From: SAR324 cluster bacterium
Lineage (GTDB): Bacteria; SAR324; XYD2-FULL-50-16
Assembly: GCA_028282885.1 (NCBI GenBank)
Contig: JANQGX010000024.1
Location: 41,302 to 105,301 of the forward strand
DNA length: 64,000 nt
Direction of reading: 5' to 3'
Made by a program: the position numbers and the translations under genes. The notes below the pieces were generated by a model. The model was not told the DNA's origin and did not search any database. It was given only the letters and a program-made list of their open reading frames with translations. This document shows, piece after piece, positions 27,256-37,593 of the stretch (its first letter is position 1; each line of letters starts with the position of its first letter).

Positions 27256-27371
27256 GTTTTGCAACCCGATCAGGCAGAAACTGGGTGAAAGATCAACAAT
27301 CACTTTCCAATACCAGTCAAGGAAACTCTAAACTATTTCTTTGGAACTGCCTATCGCAATCATCAGCCTTA

Positions 27372-28733
27372 TCAGGAGCCCAAAGCTCCCTTTATCGCAT
27401 TGGACAGATCATCAAGATCTATGGGCTTGGATAGTTTTGCCCGGATGCCGGCCTCTTTGGTCTCCTGTTCCGATATCACATCGCTTAGCCCCGATATGAG
27501 AAGAATGGGTATATTGTTCCTGATTTTGGATATACTTTTTGCCAAACTGATACCGGAAAGATTGGGCATGGTGTAGTCGGTGCAGATCAGGTCATATTGG
27601 TCCGGAGCTTCTTTAAAGGATGCTAATGCTTTTTGGCTGTCAGTGAATCCAAAAGTTGCATATCCGATATCTTCAAGCAAACCGGAAATGGATAATACGT
27701 TGGCATCGTCATCATCAACAATCATGATTCGCTCATTGCCTGGCAGAATCTTTTCCGATGAACCTGCGCCAGTCTCGGGTTCACTGGTTGCAACAGGAAG
27801 ATAAACAGCAAATTTGGTTCCTTGTCCCGGTATCGAATAGGGGTGAGTATTTCCACTCATCGATTTTCTCTCCTTTTCACTTTTTCGGTGATCGGTAATA
27901 TTTCTGATAAAAGCCAGAGTTGCCGGTTTATCCTCAAAGGTTATCATGCTGGCGCTGATTTCAACATCAACATGATGGCCATTATCCTCAACTCCTTTGA
28001 TCTTCATTTGACGAACCGGCTCGCCGTTCTTGATTCGTTCCTTATAGTGTTTGGTCACGGTTGCATGATCACCGGGAACGACGTACTCAAAAATGGAGGT
28101 GTTGATCAGCTCTTTTTTAGGTCTGCCAATCAGATTGGCAAATTCGTTGTTGGCAAATTTAATCAATGTTTTGCTGATGATAATGACACCATCATGGGCC
28201 TCTTCAATCAAGCGACGATATTTGGCTTCACTCTCCTCGAGTCGTTTTTGAATAAGGATCTCATCCGTGACATCAACGAAATGAACAATCCCGGCATAGA
28301 TTTCATGTTCGCTATTAATCACCGGCGCCGAACTGTAGCGAAGGAATCGCGGTTCTCCATCCGGTCGGTGGATTATTGCCAGACTGTTATTGATTGTCTC
28401 TCCCTTTTTGATTGATCTGGATAGCGGTAGTTCACTTTCTTCATGTTTTGAGCCATCAACGTGGAATATTTCCCACTCATGGGGAAGGATCTCCCGTGAG
28501 TTATCAAGGGATGTGTTATCATGATACCCCATAATGGCGAAAGCGGCCTTGTTGATAAACGATATCCGTACGTCGGGAGCATAGGCAATCATGATCCCAA
28601 TAGGGGCCGCATTCAAGGAGGAATGAAGAAGTGTAAACTGAATATCTTCTTCACTGTTCATGATCTCCCGACCATTTGATTTCGACGGAACGAAAGGCAA
28701 TATATCACACAAAAATGCAGTTTTACTTTCCAT
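27372..28733 (-). pseudogene. Hybrid sensor kinase with kinase core deleted: PAS-PAS-(lost HisKA/HATPase)-REC
   Basis: 453 aa in one frame. Two PAS domains (about 32-155 and 165-283, the second ending FIRNITDHRKSEKER) are followed directly by GQGTKFAVYLP (303-313), which is the last strand of a histidine-kinase ATPase domain. The intervening HisKA and nearly all of HATPase_c are missing, then a full receiver domain follows with acidic pocket DDDD (340-343) and phospho-acceptor D386. The join at about residue 294 (nucleotides 27825-27860) keeps the frame. It thus cannot autophosphorylate but may still be phosphorylated by another kinase. Whether it is expressed is unknown; I mark it as a probable relic. 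Confidence 0.7.
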
Positions 28734-29129
28734 ATACTTCTCTTTCGAAATTAGGATGCAGAATAGTGTTTATTGTAAGTATATGTTAAAGCCCGATCCT
28801 TTTTCATGAACAAACCGGTCAATTATCGATGTATCAAGCATTACAGAAGAGATGCAATCTGGTAATGATCTCCTGCGAATCCACATTGGATGATTTATCG
28901 AAGGTGAAGGATCCCCATGAGATCATCCCCAAATCCTTCAAGTTTGATGAGAAAGGCGGTGGTTTTAATAATAATCCCACTATTGCTGTCGCAGAAGACA
29001 TTGATCCGGTGGGGATTCCGACACTCAACCGATCCCATTTTGATAGCCATGCACCTCACCAAAGGGAATGCCGGACAAGCGTGGCAGTTGCCCGGCTTTC
29101 TTCCCTGCAAATAAACTGTTGCAAGGCTT
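28734..29129. other. 396-base stretch without a convincing gene
   Basis: Several short open frames occur on both strands (for example plus 28829-29149), with no recognisable motif and no ribosome-binding site. I treat them as chance. The 5' part must carry the promoter of the PAS-receiver gene. Confidence 0.3.
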
Positions 29130-29648
29130 CTAGGCCAGGTCGAATCTGAAGTCTATCTCGCATTTTCCCTCGGATGCCATCAAACAACCTTTGAAATCCG
29201 GTACAACCTCGTATGAAACCTTAAGATGGTCCAGCCATCCCTTGATTCGCTCAATAATCCCGCATTCGTATTTTTCTGTCAGGTTGAATCTGCTTAGGCC
29301 GTCAAACGCGAAGCATCGATTGTATTTTCCCCGCAGCACGTTTTTTTCCGGAAAACCGTAGTCGAAAATCATAAACTTTGCCTTTACAGCACTCATTGCG
29401 GTATCAACAATCTCCTTCAACTCATCGAAGGTTTGAACAGACGGATCTTTCGGCATTCCCATCAGTTTGAGAATCCGCCCCATCTCCATGGTTGCCATTG
29501 TCCTTGCAGCAACCTTGTTGATTTCATTTGCTTTTTCCTGCCCCATTTCCTGGACACAGGTTCCATACCAAATGGCATCGTGTGTGAGCCAGTTTTTTGA
29601 AAAGAGCTCCTTCACCTCTTCTTTATCGATTTTTGCTATCAAATCCAT
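29130..29648 (-). CDS. Small helical protein, DUF6125-like (uncharacterised)
   Basis: 172 aa from ATG 29648, chosen because the upstream 38 codons from 29762 look non-coding and a GGGGTAA site lies just ahead. The N-terminus reads as a KxELFSKNWLTHDAIWYG pattern, which resembles the uncharacterised DUF6125 family, where that helix with the conserved His and Trp recurs. Later features include a CFAFDG and YECGIIERI segment with paired cysteines (C152-like and C160-like), and an ending KCEIDFRFDLA. Mostly alpha-helical. No operon partner and no known function. Confidence 0.7.
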   Translation of the reverse strand: MDLIAKIDKEEVKELFSKNWLTHDAIWYGTCVQEMGQEKANEINKVAARTMATMEMGRILKLMGMPKDPSVQTFDELKEIVDTAMSAVKAKFMIFDYGFPEKNVLRGKYNRCFAFDGLSRFNLTEKYECGIIERIKGWLDHLKVSYEVVPDFKGCLMASEGKCEIDFRFDLA

Positions 29649-29946
29649 GATTACCCCTTTTGTTTTGATTGAAGTCTTGACCGCAGTCCCAAAGGTTGCT
29701 TCCTGCATGAATGCCGGCATGTATTCATAAAACGACAACAAATTGTACCAATAACTGATCAACCCTTACTTGAACATACTGGTTGAAGTTTGGGTTGATA
29801 GATAAAATAAAGACACAGCAGTAAAGGGATTGAGAATTGGTTTCCGTAATAATCGGGTTGTATGATTCCGATGAATCAGATAGTGTACATATGTTCAGTT
29901 TGATCTCTGTTGAATATGTCTGGCGACTAAAAGAAGAATAGGATTT

Positions 29947-31005
29947 ATGACTGGAGGAAAAAGGTCTGGTTTAACGGTGTTGCTCTTTGGTGACACGCAC
30001 CTGGGATTTGATTATCCGATCAAACCCCGGGTAACTAGGAGAAGGAGAGGTGCGGATTTTTTTGCCAATTATCAAAGAGTACTGGACTTTGCCCTGAAAA
30101 CACGACCCGACCTGGTGGTTCATGGCGGGGACTTCTTTTTCAGAAGCAAGGTATCGCCTCAGATTGTCAAGGAATCATATGAAAGATTGATGGTGGTTGC
30201 AGGGGCCGGTATCCCGGTCTTTATCGTTCCGGGTAACCATGAACGCTCACGACTGCCTCTTCCCGAACTGCTCGATCACCCCGGGATTCATCTCTTCGAT
30301 ATTCCCCGCACCTTTCTTCTTAAGACCAAAAGAGCTATCCTTAGTCTCTCCGGCTTCCCCTGTGAAAGAGGTGATGTTCGAAAGAGATTTACCGAGCATC
30401 TGGAAGCGACGAGGTGGCAGCAATATTCCGCTGATCTGAGACTCCTGATTCTGCATCAGGCGGTCGAAGGCGCCAGTGTAGGACCTTCTGATTTTACCTT
30501 TAGAAATCGGAAGGACACAATAAATCTGAAGGATATTCCGAAAGCGTTTGCGGCCACTCTTTGCGGCCATATTCATCGCAGGCAGATTCTCACTGATCAT
30601 CCGTCTCATTTAGTCACCGCCAGAAAAGTAATCTATCCCGGATCCACGGAACGGACCTCATTTGCGGAAAGAGAGGAATCCAAAGGCTTTTTTCAACTGG
30701 ATTTTACTCCTGATAAAAGAAACACCTGGAGCCTGGACCAGGCACGCTTTATCAGGCTTCCCTCCCGACCCATGGTAGATCTGCTCATTGAAGGAGAGCT
30801 TGGAGCTAATATGTTGGAAGGAGTTTTACGATCAAGGACTGCCGAAATCCACCCGGATGCCATTATCAGGCTCAGGTTGCAGAACCCGGATAATAATCAG
30901 CAAAAAGCCGTTCTGACAGGTCAATTCTTGAGGGATATTCTTCCTGACACAATGAACTATCAATATGGGACCGAATTCTACCGGAAAGCAGGGGAACATT
31001 TCTGA
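29947..31005 (+). CDS. SbcD/Mre11-like metallophosphoesterase, lone copy
   Basis: 352 aa. The calcineurin-like metal-site motifs are intact: GDTHLG (15-20), GGD (60-62), GNHE (96-99), H170 in LHQ, and CGHIH (206-210). YPGSTERTSFAERE follows, a nuclease-type capping feature of Mre11/SbcD. The gene lacks its ATPase partner: no SbcC/Rad50-like gene is nearby. It could be an orphan exonuclease or a phosphodiesterase for another substrate. Its 3' end overlaps the receiver-kinase gene on the opposite strand by 28 bases. Confidence 0.85.
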   Translation: MTGGKRSGLTVLLFGDTHLGFDYPIKPRVTRRRRGADFFANYQRVLDFALKTRPDLVVHGGDFFFRSKVSPQIVKESYERLMVVAGAGIPVFIVPGNHERSRLPLPELLDHPGIHLFDIPRTFLLKTKRAILSLSGFPCERGDVRKRFTEHLEATRWQQYSADLRLLILHQAVEGASVGPSDFTFRNRKDTINLKDIPKAFAATLCGHIHRRQILTDHPSHLVTARKVIYPGSTERTSFAEREESKGFFQLDFTPDKRNTWSLDQARFIRLPSRPMVDLLIEGELGANMLEGVLRSRTAEIHPDAIIRLRLQNPDNNQQKAVLTGQFLRDILPDTMNYQYGTEFYRKAGEHF

Positions 31006-32159
31006 TTTGGACCACGTTCGAACATCTTTTGTTCCCCAGGCGTGATTAAGGGGAAATTGATAATGACTTCAGTGCCATGATTTTGAGGATGGGAGATATT
31101 ATCAGATGATCTGATTTCTATTGTCCCGCCATATGCAGAAACATATTTTTTTACCAGCCTCATTCCGAATCCGGTTCCCTGTTCTCCCTGGGTTCCCGGT
31201 CGACTGACAGGTTTGCTGATTTCGAATAGTTCCTCAACCAAAGATGGTGTCATTCCTATTCCGTTGTCCTTGACGATCAATCTGGTAGTCTCACTGTTCT
31301 GATCAGCGGATATGATCACCCTGTTGCCCGGGTATGAAAATTTAAGAGCATTGGTCATGAGATTGTTAAGGACTGAGTTGACCAACGAGGTTCTCTCTGC
31401 CATGACCCAGGTTTCGTTCTTGATTTGTATATCCAGCTCTACTTTTTTGGATTCAAAACGGTGTTTAAGCATACTTTGTGATTCAGTTACCGCTTCCAGG
31501 AGATTTTGCGCTGTGAGGGTTAAACTGCCGTTTTCCTCCTCAAGTATGCTCATCTCTCTCACCAGGTCGATGATAGCCAGGCCGTTTTTTACGGAGATTT
31601 TTAAATTATCGAAAACGTCTCCGAACAGGCTCATATCCTCTTCACAAAGTTCAAACAGGCTCTCCAGATTGCTGAACGGATTTACCAGGTCATGGCAGAG
31701 AATGTGAAGCAATTCATTCTGTTCCTGGTTCTTTTTGAGAATCGTCTGTCGACTGCGCTTCAGTTCAAGATGGGTATTGACCCTGGCAATCAGTTCCTCT
31801 TCGTTTATCGGCTTGGTGATATAATCGACAGCGCCCTTGCGAAAACCTTCAACAATATCATTGGACTCTTTTCTGGCTGCAGTCAGAAATATCACAGGAA
31901 TGTCGGAAGTTCGGGGATTTTGCTTCATCCTCGTACAAACCTCGAATCCGTCCATTTCAGGCATGAGGATATCAAGCAATACCAGGTCAATATCCATTTT
32001 TTCGGTCATCTCCAGGGCCTGTTTTCCACTGGTGGATATTGCCACCCTGCAATCAATTTTTTTCAGGAGGTTCCCCAGAATTTGTAAGTTCTGTGGAAGA
32101 TCATCTATGATAAGAACAAGGGGTTTTTCAGCACGTGATCGAGTCGTTTGTTCGGTCAT
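30978..32159 (-). CDS. Response regulator receiver-histidine kinase (REC-HK)
   Basis: 393 aa. The N-terminal receiver has acidic pair DD (19-20), phospho-acceptor D63 in LLDILMPEMDG and the KP signature ITKP. A coiled linker leads to a HisKA-like H-box HDLVNPFS (H154), then an ATP domain with N-box NNLMTNALK, G1 DNGIGM and G2 GTGFGM. The order (receiver first, then kinase) is typical of kinases driven by an upstream hybrid kinase. It starts inside the last four bases of the 1073-aa kinase gene, so the two are co-translated and very likely linked in a phosphorelay. No DNA-binding output partner is nearby. Confidence 0.9.
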   Translation of the reverse strand: MTEQTTRSRAEKPLVLIIDDLPQNLQILGNLLKKIDCRVAISTSGKQALEMTEKMDIDLVLLDILMPEMDGFEVCTRMKQNPRTSDIPVIFLTAARKESNDIVEGFRKGAVDYITKPINEEELIARVNTHLELKRSRQTILKKNQEQNELLHILCHDLVNPFSNLESLFELCEEDMSLFGDVFDNLKISVKNGLAIIDLVREMSILEEENGSLTLTAQNLLEAVTESQSMLKHRFESKKVELDIQIKNETWVMAERTSLVNSVLNNLMTNALKFSYPGNRVIISADQNSETTRLIVKDNGIGMTPSLVEELFEISKPVSRPGTQGEQGTGFGMRLVKKYVSAYGGTIEIRSSDNISHPQNHGTEVIINFPLITPGEQKMFERGPNQKCSPAFR

Positions 32160-35100
32160 TGGATGCCTTTGGAATCTTTGTCGATCGTTTTGTTCAGGAT
32201 ATCTATCAGTTCAGGCAATCGATTGAGTTGATCGGTCAGGTTTTTAACGTCAAAATCATCCGAGAGTTGGTGTATGGATTGCCCCCAATCTGATAGTCGT
32301 TTCCAATTGAAGGTTTTACCCGCTTCTATGATGGATATGGCAAAAGTCATGATTTCATCCATGATCATTCTTTCTTTCAGATTCTGCCACCTTTCGAATA
32401 CCTGGGAGGTCAGGAAATCCCTGAGTGCTATCAGGTCTTCCCGAGTGGTTGGATTGCCGGCTTTGTCGATAGTATCCTGTGGGGTGAGAATATCAGCGGT
32501 TGTGTTGTCCTGAAGTTTTTCCCCGCTTTCAACATCAAGGTATTTTACCAAACAGGCAAACAGGTCTGCCTTTGATAACGGTTTGCGGATAAAATCATCC
32601 GCTCCGGATTTTTTAAATCGGCTCTCCTCTTCAAACATGGCCGATGCTGATACCGCAATTATGGGAATTCGCTGCCGGCTTTCATCCATGCGAATCCGTT
32701 CGATGGCTTCATACCCTGATAATTCCGGCATTTTCATATCCATCAGTATCAGGTCGGGTTGGTTTTCTTCCAGCATGCGCAAAGCTTCCCTGCCGTTTTC
32801 TGCTTCGATCAGGTTCAGGTTATTCTGATCTTCGAGGTAGCTTTTAAGCAACTCCCTGTTCTCTTTAACGTCATCTGCGATAAGAATGGTGGCACTTTCA
32901 AACCTGGTTTTCCGATAATCCGAAACCTCCTTATCCTTGACATGTTCTTCGGGATCAGCCACCGGTATGTCGGGCAGGTTGACTTCAAAACAGCTTCCCT
33001 CACCCGGATTGCTTCGAACCGAAATCGTACCACCCATGGTTTCCACCAATCGTTTCGTAATGGCCAGGCCAAGCCCCGTTCCTCCAAATTTGGCATAGTT
33101 CTGGCCTTTTCGTTGCGCAAAAGCATCGAAAATTCTTGATTGCTGATCCGGGGGAATACCAATTCCCTTGTCTTCAACTTTCAGGATAAGGGTAATTTCC
33201 GGGCTGTCGGTCTTTTTTTCACCACAAAGTCCGGTCAGTTTTATTGGTCCTTCATCCGAGAACTTAACGGCGTTGCCGACAAGGTTGAACAGGATCTGGC
33301 TGAACCTGGTTTCATCCAGGATCAGGAATTCCGGTAGTTCGGGATCCAGCTCAGTTATAAGATCCTGCTGTTGTTCTTTTAGTTTGAAAGAGAACATCTG
33401 CCTGATCTCAAATATGGTGTTTTTCAGCGAGACAACACCCGGTTGTATTTCCAGTTTTCCGGCCTCAATTTTAGAAAGATCAAGTATATCATTGATAATT
33501 CTCAACAGGGTTTTGCCACCGGAAATAATGGCGGCAAGTTGCTGCCTGATGGAGTTGTCCGTGACTTTTCCGTTGATGATTTCGGCAAATCCCATTATCG
33601 CATTCATGGGTGTCCTGATCTCGTGACTCATGTTCGCAAGAAACTCACTTTTGGCACGATTGGCTGCATCGGCTGCATCACGCTCTATTTTAAGCGCTTC
33701 CGCCTGCTTTTTTTCAGTAATATCATCAACGTTTCCTTCATAATACTGAGTAGAGCCCGATGCATCCGTTACTTTGCGGGCATTAATCAAAAGATACTTC
33801 TCCGATCCGTTTTTAGTATTGATTCTGCTTTCAAATCCCTCTACAAATGAATCCCTCTCAATTCGTTCGTACAAGGTTTTAAATTCCTTCGGATCTGCAA
33901 AAACATGCTGGTCAATGTTAGTGAGTTTCGCAACAATTTCCCTTTCATCCGCATAACCCAGAATCCTGGTTGCCGCCGGATTTGCCGTGATAATGCGACC
34001 GTCTGTTGTCAACTGAAAAATACCGCCTGTTGAATTTTCAAAAATGCTCCTGAATTTATCTTCCGCCTTTTTGCGTTCAACAATCTCGTTTTCGTATGCC
34101 AGGTTGGTTTCGGTGAGTGCGGACTTCTGGGCTTCAACCGTTGAAAAGGCTTTGGAGAACTTTTTGGAAAGCAGAAATGCCTGGGAAAAGATAAAGCCGA
34201 AAAACCCGTAAGGTGCATAGTAACCGGTTTGTATGATATTGTTGTTGAACAGTATGTCATTTACCGCCGTTAACAGCAGAATCAAAATACCGGTTACAAA
34301 AATTACAGCGCCTTCTCTTTTTCGTCTGATTGCGATCAGGACGGTGATCAACGCGTAACCAAGGATTAACAGGGTGACGAGTTGGTAGGGTCGCATCAGA
34401 TTGGTATGAATCAGGGCAGGTGTCGTCCAGACGATTGATTGCACCACTCCGACCAGGATCAAAAACGGGGTGAGAATTTTCCTGTTAAACTCCTGCGGAA
34501 ACAGTGAATATACAAATAAAACAAAAAGAGGTACCGACAGATAAAATGCTGAATGGATCATTCTGACCATGACTTCATAACCTATTCCCGGAAAGAATTC
34601 CAACAACAGGGTCTGACCTGTCAGCAGAAGGCGACCCGCGATGATGATACAGAATACTCCGAAGAATAAGGGTGATTTGTCCTTCCTGCGAACAAGATAT
34701 AATCCCAGGTGATACAATCCCATGATCAGTATGCTGCCAAAGAGAAAAACCTCCGTCAGGGTCTGATTTCTGACCAGCCGGTTGATCTGGTCCGCTGATC
34801 CAAAAGTAATGTCACGTATCGGACCGCCCCGGTGATAGTGAAAATTAGAAACCTGAAGGTACACTTCAAGCCTATTACCCGAAGTTTCCAGTTCGGCCAC
34901 TTGCGGAAGATTGTCAGGAATGGATGTCCGCTTTGATGAACCGACGGCTCCCACTGAAGTCACTTCATCGCCATTCACTATCAGCTTGTAGTTGGAAAAA
35001 AACTCCTTCAGCTTGAATGCGGATTTCCCGGGAAACTGGTCAGCAATAATGGTCAGGTGAAAGGTTGCATACCCAAGATGTGGAAGTTTGGTCCCTTTAT

Positions 35101-35377
35101 ATCGGTAATCATTCCAATGATTGGGCAAGTCAATATAGTGATGCTTCGAATGATCATTAATGCCGGACAGACCGGTCGATTCACGAAGCTCTTTCCAGAA
35201 GAACTCCCATTCCCCGTCTAATCTGACAGGACCGTCTTTCTCGAAATCCCAATTGCCAAGATTGAGGACACCTTTAACAGCTCTTGGCGGGATTCTTTCC
35301 GAAGGAGTCTGGCTGCAGCCGATTATCAGGAAAAGGCAAAGGGTGATGATCGATATTAAGCGACGAGGGATTATCAT
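32156..35377 (-). CDS. Hybrid histidine kinase with 7TMR-DISM sensor
   Basis: 1073 aa. Signal peptide with lipobox-like FLIIGC (C21). A periplasmic 7TMR-DISMED2 module follows (about 30-190; [19 protein letters not shown] is diagnostic), then seven hydrophobic helices (about 205-405), a PAS domain (about 440-560), HisKA with [10 protein letters not shown], an HATPase with N, G1 (DKGIGIPP) and G2 (GTGLGLAI) boxes, and a receiver with acceptor in ILMDMKMPE. The last about 110 residues are helical and may act as a phosphotransfer-like tail, although I see no clear Hpt histidine motif. DISMED2 domains are thought to bind carbohydrates. It is first in a two-gene operon with the REC-HK gene. Confidence 0.92.
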   Translation of the reverse strand: MIIPRRLISIITLCLFLIIGCSQTPSERIPPRAVKGVLNLGNWDFEKDGPVRLDGEWEFFWKELRESTGLSGINDHSKHHYIDLPNHWNDYRYKGTKLPHLGYATFHLTIIADQFPGKSAFKLKEFFSNYKLIVNGDEVTSVGAVGSSKRTSIPDNLPQVAELETSGNRLEVYLQVSNFHYHRGGPIRDITFGSADQINRLVRNQTLTEVFLFGSILIMGLYHLGLYLVRRKDKSPLFFGVFCIIIAGRLLLTGQTLLLEFFPGIGYEVMVRMIHSAFYLSVPLFVLFVYSLFPQEFNRKILTPFLILVGVVQSIVWTTPALIHTNLMRPYQLVTLLILGYALITVLIAIRRKREGAVIFVTGILILLLTAVNDILFNNNIIQTGYYAPYGFFGFIFSQAFLLSKKFSKAFSTVEAQKSALTETNLAYENEIVERKKAEDKFRSIFENSTGGIFQLTTDGRIITANPAATRILGYADEREIVAKLTNIDQHVFADPKEFKTLYERIERDSFVEGFESRINTKNGSEKYLLINARKVTDASGSTQYYEGNVDDITEKKQAEALKIERDAADAANRAKSEFLANMSHEIRTPMNAIMGFAEIINGKVTDNSIRQQLAAIISGGKTLLRIINDILDLSKIEAGKLEIQPGVVSLKNTIFEIRQMFSFKLKEQQQDLITELDPELPEFLILDETRFSQILFNLVGNAVKFSDEGPIKLTGLCGEKKTDSPEITLILKVEDKGIGIPPDQQSRIFDAFAQRKGQNYAKFGGTGLGLAITKRLVETMGGTISVRSNPGEGSCFEVNLPDIPVADPEEHVKDKEVSDYRKTRFESATILIADDVKENRELLKSYLEDQNNLNLIEAENGREALRMLEENQPDLILMDMKMPELSGYEAIERIRMDESRQRIPIIAVSASAMFEEESRFKKSGADDFIRKPLSKADLFACLVKYLDVESGEKLQDNTTADILTPQDTIDKAGNPTTREDLIALRDFLTSQVFERWQNLKERMIMDEIMTFAISIIEAGKTFNWKRLSDWGQSIHQLSDDFDVKNLTDQLNRLPELIDILNKTIDKDSKGIQ

Positions 35378-35832
35378 TACTGTGCCGGAATGAAAACGAG
35401 TTCTCGAAGTACTGCTTATCCAACCAAATGACCGGTTTGGATCGATGGATCTATATTGTATGGCAACAAATCAAAACTGACAAAGCAAAACCCGATTGAG
35501 TCAACCGCTTTCTATTTCAGTCATCTGCGGCTGCATCTGTCTCGATTAGCCCGGTTTGTAACAGTTGTTGATGGGAGTCTTCAACCCGGATGACTGGCGA
35601 AAAACGGGAAACCGAAAAACAATGCGAAAAGAGGAGGAGCCGGTAATCAACCCGAAATAACAATTTCCGGTAGTTGGAGCTGCCAAAGCCCTTTTTAGAA
35701 GGTTCAAGGGCATCCGGAAGATCCTCGGGAAAGCGCCGAGGTCAAGTGAGGGGAGGTTCCCACTTGATTTTTGGGGGGTCGGGCATGAGAGATTTTATGC
35801 GGCTCCTTCATCATTCAAACACAATCTTCGGA
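35378..35832. ncRNA. Possible small RNA region on the plus strand, ending in a strong terminator
   Basis: 455 bases without a gene. At its right end TCAAGTG (35742-35748) pairs perfectly with CACTTGA (35761-35767) and is followed by TTTTT (35768-35772), a textbook plus-strand rho-independent terminator. Just before it CCTCGG/CCGAGG (35723-35741) forms a second stem. Both neighbouring genes are on the minus strand, so the terminator ends some plus-strand transcript of unknown kind. GGAGGAGCCGG (35635-35645) lies within. I cannot name an RNA family. Confidence 0.35.
35742..35772 (+). terminator. Plus-strand rho-independent terminator without an obvious gene
   Basis: 7-bp perfect stem TCAAGTG/CACTTGA with a 12-base loop and five T residues directly after. 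It opens from left to right, opposite to the minus-strand genes on both sides. Confidence 0.65.
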
Positions 35833-37242
35833 TCAAGTGAGCCTAAAATAGCGCTGGGCGTTGTCATAACAGATATCCCGGAGAATACCGCCGATGAGTT
35901 TCGGGTCATTGGGAAGTTCGCCGTTTTCAATATCATTTCCGAAAAGGTTACAGAGTATGCGCCTGAAGTATTCATGACGAGGGAAGGACATAAAACTGCG
36001 GGAATCGGTCAACATCCCTACAAATCTGCTGATCAATCCCATTTGTGAGAGAGCATTGAGTTGCCTCTCAATACCGTCTTTCTGATCATTGAACCACCAC
36101 CCGGATCCGAACTGGATCTTGCCGGCAACGGAACCATCCTGAAAATTACCCGTCATGGTTGCCAGCATCTCGTTATCCTTGGGGTTGATGGTATAGAGGA
36201 TAGTCCTGGCCAGCTTGCCTCCTCGATCCAGATGATCAAGAAAGTCGGCCAGAGGTTTTGCATAGTTCAAGTCTCCCATGGAATCGAATCCGGTATCAGG
36301 ACCCAATCGCTCAAACATCCGACTGTTAGTGTTTCGAATGGGGCCGATATGGAACTGCTGTGTCCAGTCCCGATCCGCGTACATCCTGCCCAACTCCAAC
36401 AAGACGGCAGATCGGAATCTGATGACTTCGGATTGACTGAGGGTTTCATTTTTCCGTGCCTTTTTGAATATATTTTTCACATCGGAATGGTTGCCCGTCA
36501 CGAACGCGAAGTCATCTATTCCCTGGTCGCTGATTCGGCACCCCACCTGATGAAAGAGCTCGACACGCTTTTCCAGGGCTTCCAGATAGGAATCATAGCT
36601 TTCCGGATCAGCCCCCGTCAGGGATGCCAGTTGATCAACCCATTGGTTGAACTGATCGGGATTGTCGATCTTCAACCCTTTGTCAGGTCGAAAGGCAGGG
36701 AAAACTTCCGTTTTCAACGAAGGATCCTTTGCCAGTTGTTGATGGTGTTCCAGATCATCCAGCGGATCGTCGGTTGTGCAGATTACGGCAACATTCATTT
36801 TTTCTAGCAGTCCATGCACCGAATTTTCATCCGTTTTCAGTTGTTCGTTACATTCGTCATAAATCTCATCCGCAGTTTCCTCGTTAAGCAGTTTATCCGT
36901 AATTCCGAAAGTTCTCTTCAATTCCAGATGAGTCCAATGATACAAAGGATTTCTGACGGTCATGGGAACCGTCCCGGCCCAGGCCAGAAATTTCTCCCTG
37001 TCGGAAGCGGAACCAGTGATCAATTCTTCATCAATGCCATTAGCCCGCATGGCGCGCCATTTATAATGATCTCCGTATAACCAGATCCGGGTCAGGTTCT
37101 CAAACCGATGATTCTCTGCAATCTCCCGTACGGGAAGATGGCAATGATAATCGTAAATGGGCAGTTCTTCCACCCAATCAAAATAGAGTTTCTCCGCGGT
37201 AGGAGTTTGCAGTAAAAAACTGTCTGATAAGAATGGTTTCAT
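35833..37242 (-). CDS. uxaC: Glucuronate (uronate) isomerase
   Basis: 469 aa, the normal UxaC length. The metal-binding opening YDYHCHLPVREI (30-41) and the family stretch LWLYGDHYKWRAMRANGI are conserved. So are downstream PLDDLEHHQ, FDSMGD and the GSGWWFNDQ/GMLTDSRSF C-terminal motifs. It interconverts glucuronate or galacturonate with the ketouronate, the entry to the KDG pathway. It is divergent from a ROK regulator gene, a likely partner. The KDG kinase-like and KDPG aldolase-like genes needed to complete the pathway lie about 17 kb away in the minus-strand operon. Confidence 0.95.
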   Translation of the reverse strand: MKPFLSDSFLLQTPTAEKLYFDWVEELPIYDYHCHLPVREIAENHRFENLTRIWLYGDHYKWRAMRANGIDEELITGSASDREKFLAWAGTVPMTVRNPLYHWTHLELKRTFGITDKLLNEETADEIYDECNEQLKTDENSVHGLLEKMNVAVICTTDDPLDDLEHHQQLAKDPSLKTEVFPAFRPDKGLKIDNPDQFNQWVDQLASLTGADPESYDSYLEALEKRVELFHQVGCRISDQGIDDFAFVTGNHSDVKNIFKKARKNETLSQSEVIRFRSAVLLELGRMYADRDWTQQFHIGPIRNTNSRMFERLGPDTGFDSMGDLNYAKPLADFLDHLDRGGKLARTILYTINPKDNEMLATMTGNFQDGSVAGKIQFGSGWWFNDQKDGIERQLNALSQMGLISRFVGMLTDSRSFMSFPRHEYFRRILCNLFGNDIENGELPNDPKLIGGILRDICYDNAQRYFRLT

Positions 37243-37593
37243 GATAATTGAGTGGATTTTATTGTTGTCTTCCCTTTGTATTGTTCAAAAAAAGAAGCAA
37301 TGGACGATTTACGGGAATTTGTCGTACCGGGATTACAGGTCACCTGTCAGGGCGACAGATTCGGATGTTTTGAGTTTGATTTAACTTGATTCAACATAAA
37401 AATAAAGTACGGAGCCGTTAGCTCTATGTCAATAATAGGGAAAGACACTTAAGTTATCATTCTGTTAATTAAAATAAAAATTTCCCTTGATGAAGTCTTG
37501 AGACGTAAAAATCATTGACAGAACATTGACCACAATTCGATACTTTCTTCATTATTTAAAATAAGAAGTTCGATCTCAAACTGAAAATGAAAA
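37243..37593. promoter_or_regulatory. Divergent promoter region uxaC / ROK regulator
   Basis: A 13-bp inverted repeat ACAGGT-C-ACCTGT (37335-37347) is a candidate operator. A -35-like TTGACC (37526-37531) with CATTAT (37550-37555, 18-base spacer) could be the ROK-gene promoter, and ATTGAC is duplicated (37514 and 37525). Confidence 0.4.

Noticed and set aside
28829..29149. 106-codon plus-strand frame
   Set aside because: No ribosome-binding site, no conserved motif, and it overlaps the 3' end of the opposite-strand gene.
35640..35720. Possible tRNA (GGTTCAAG at about 35701)
   Set aside because: No acceptor stem or D-arm pairs with it, and no CCA end.
35674..36048. 124-codon plus-strand frame opposite uxaC
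   Set aside because: Most of it lies antisense to the well-supported uxaC gene and shows no family motif.
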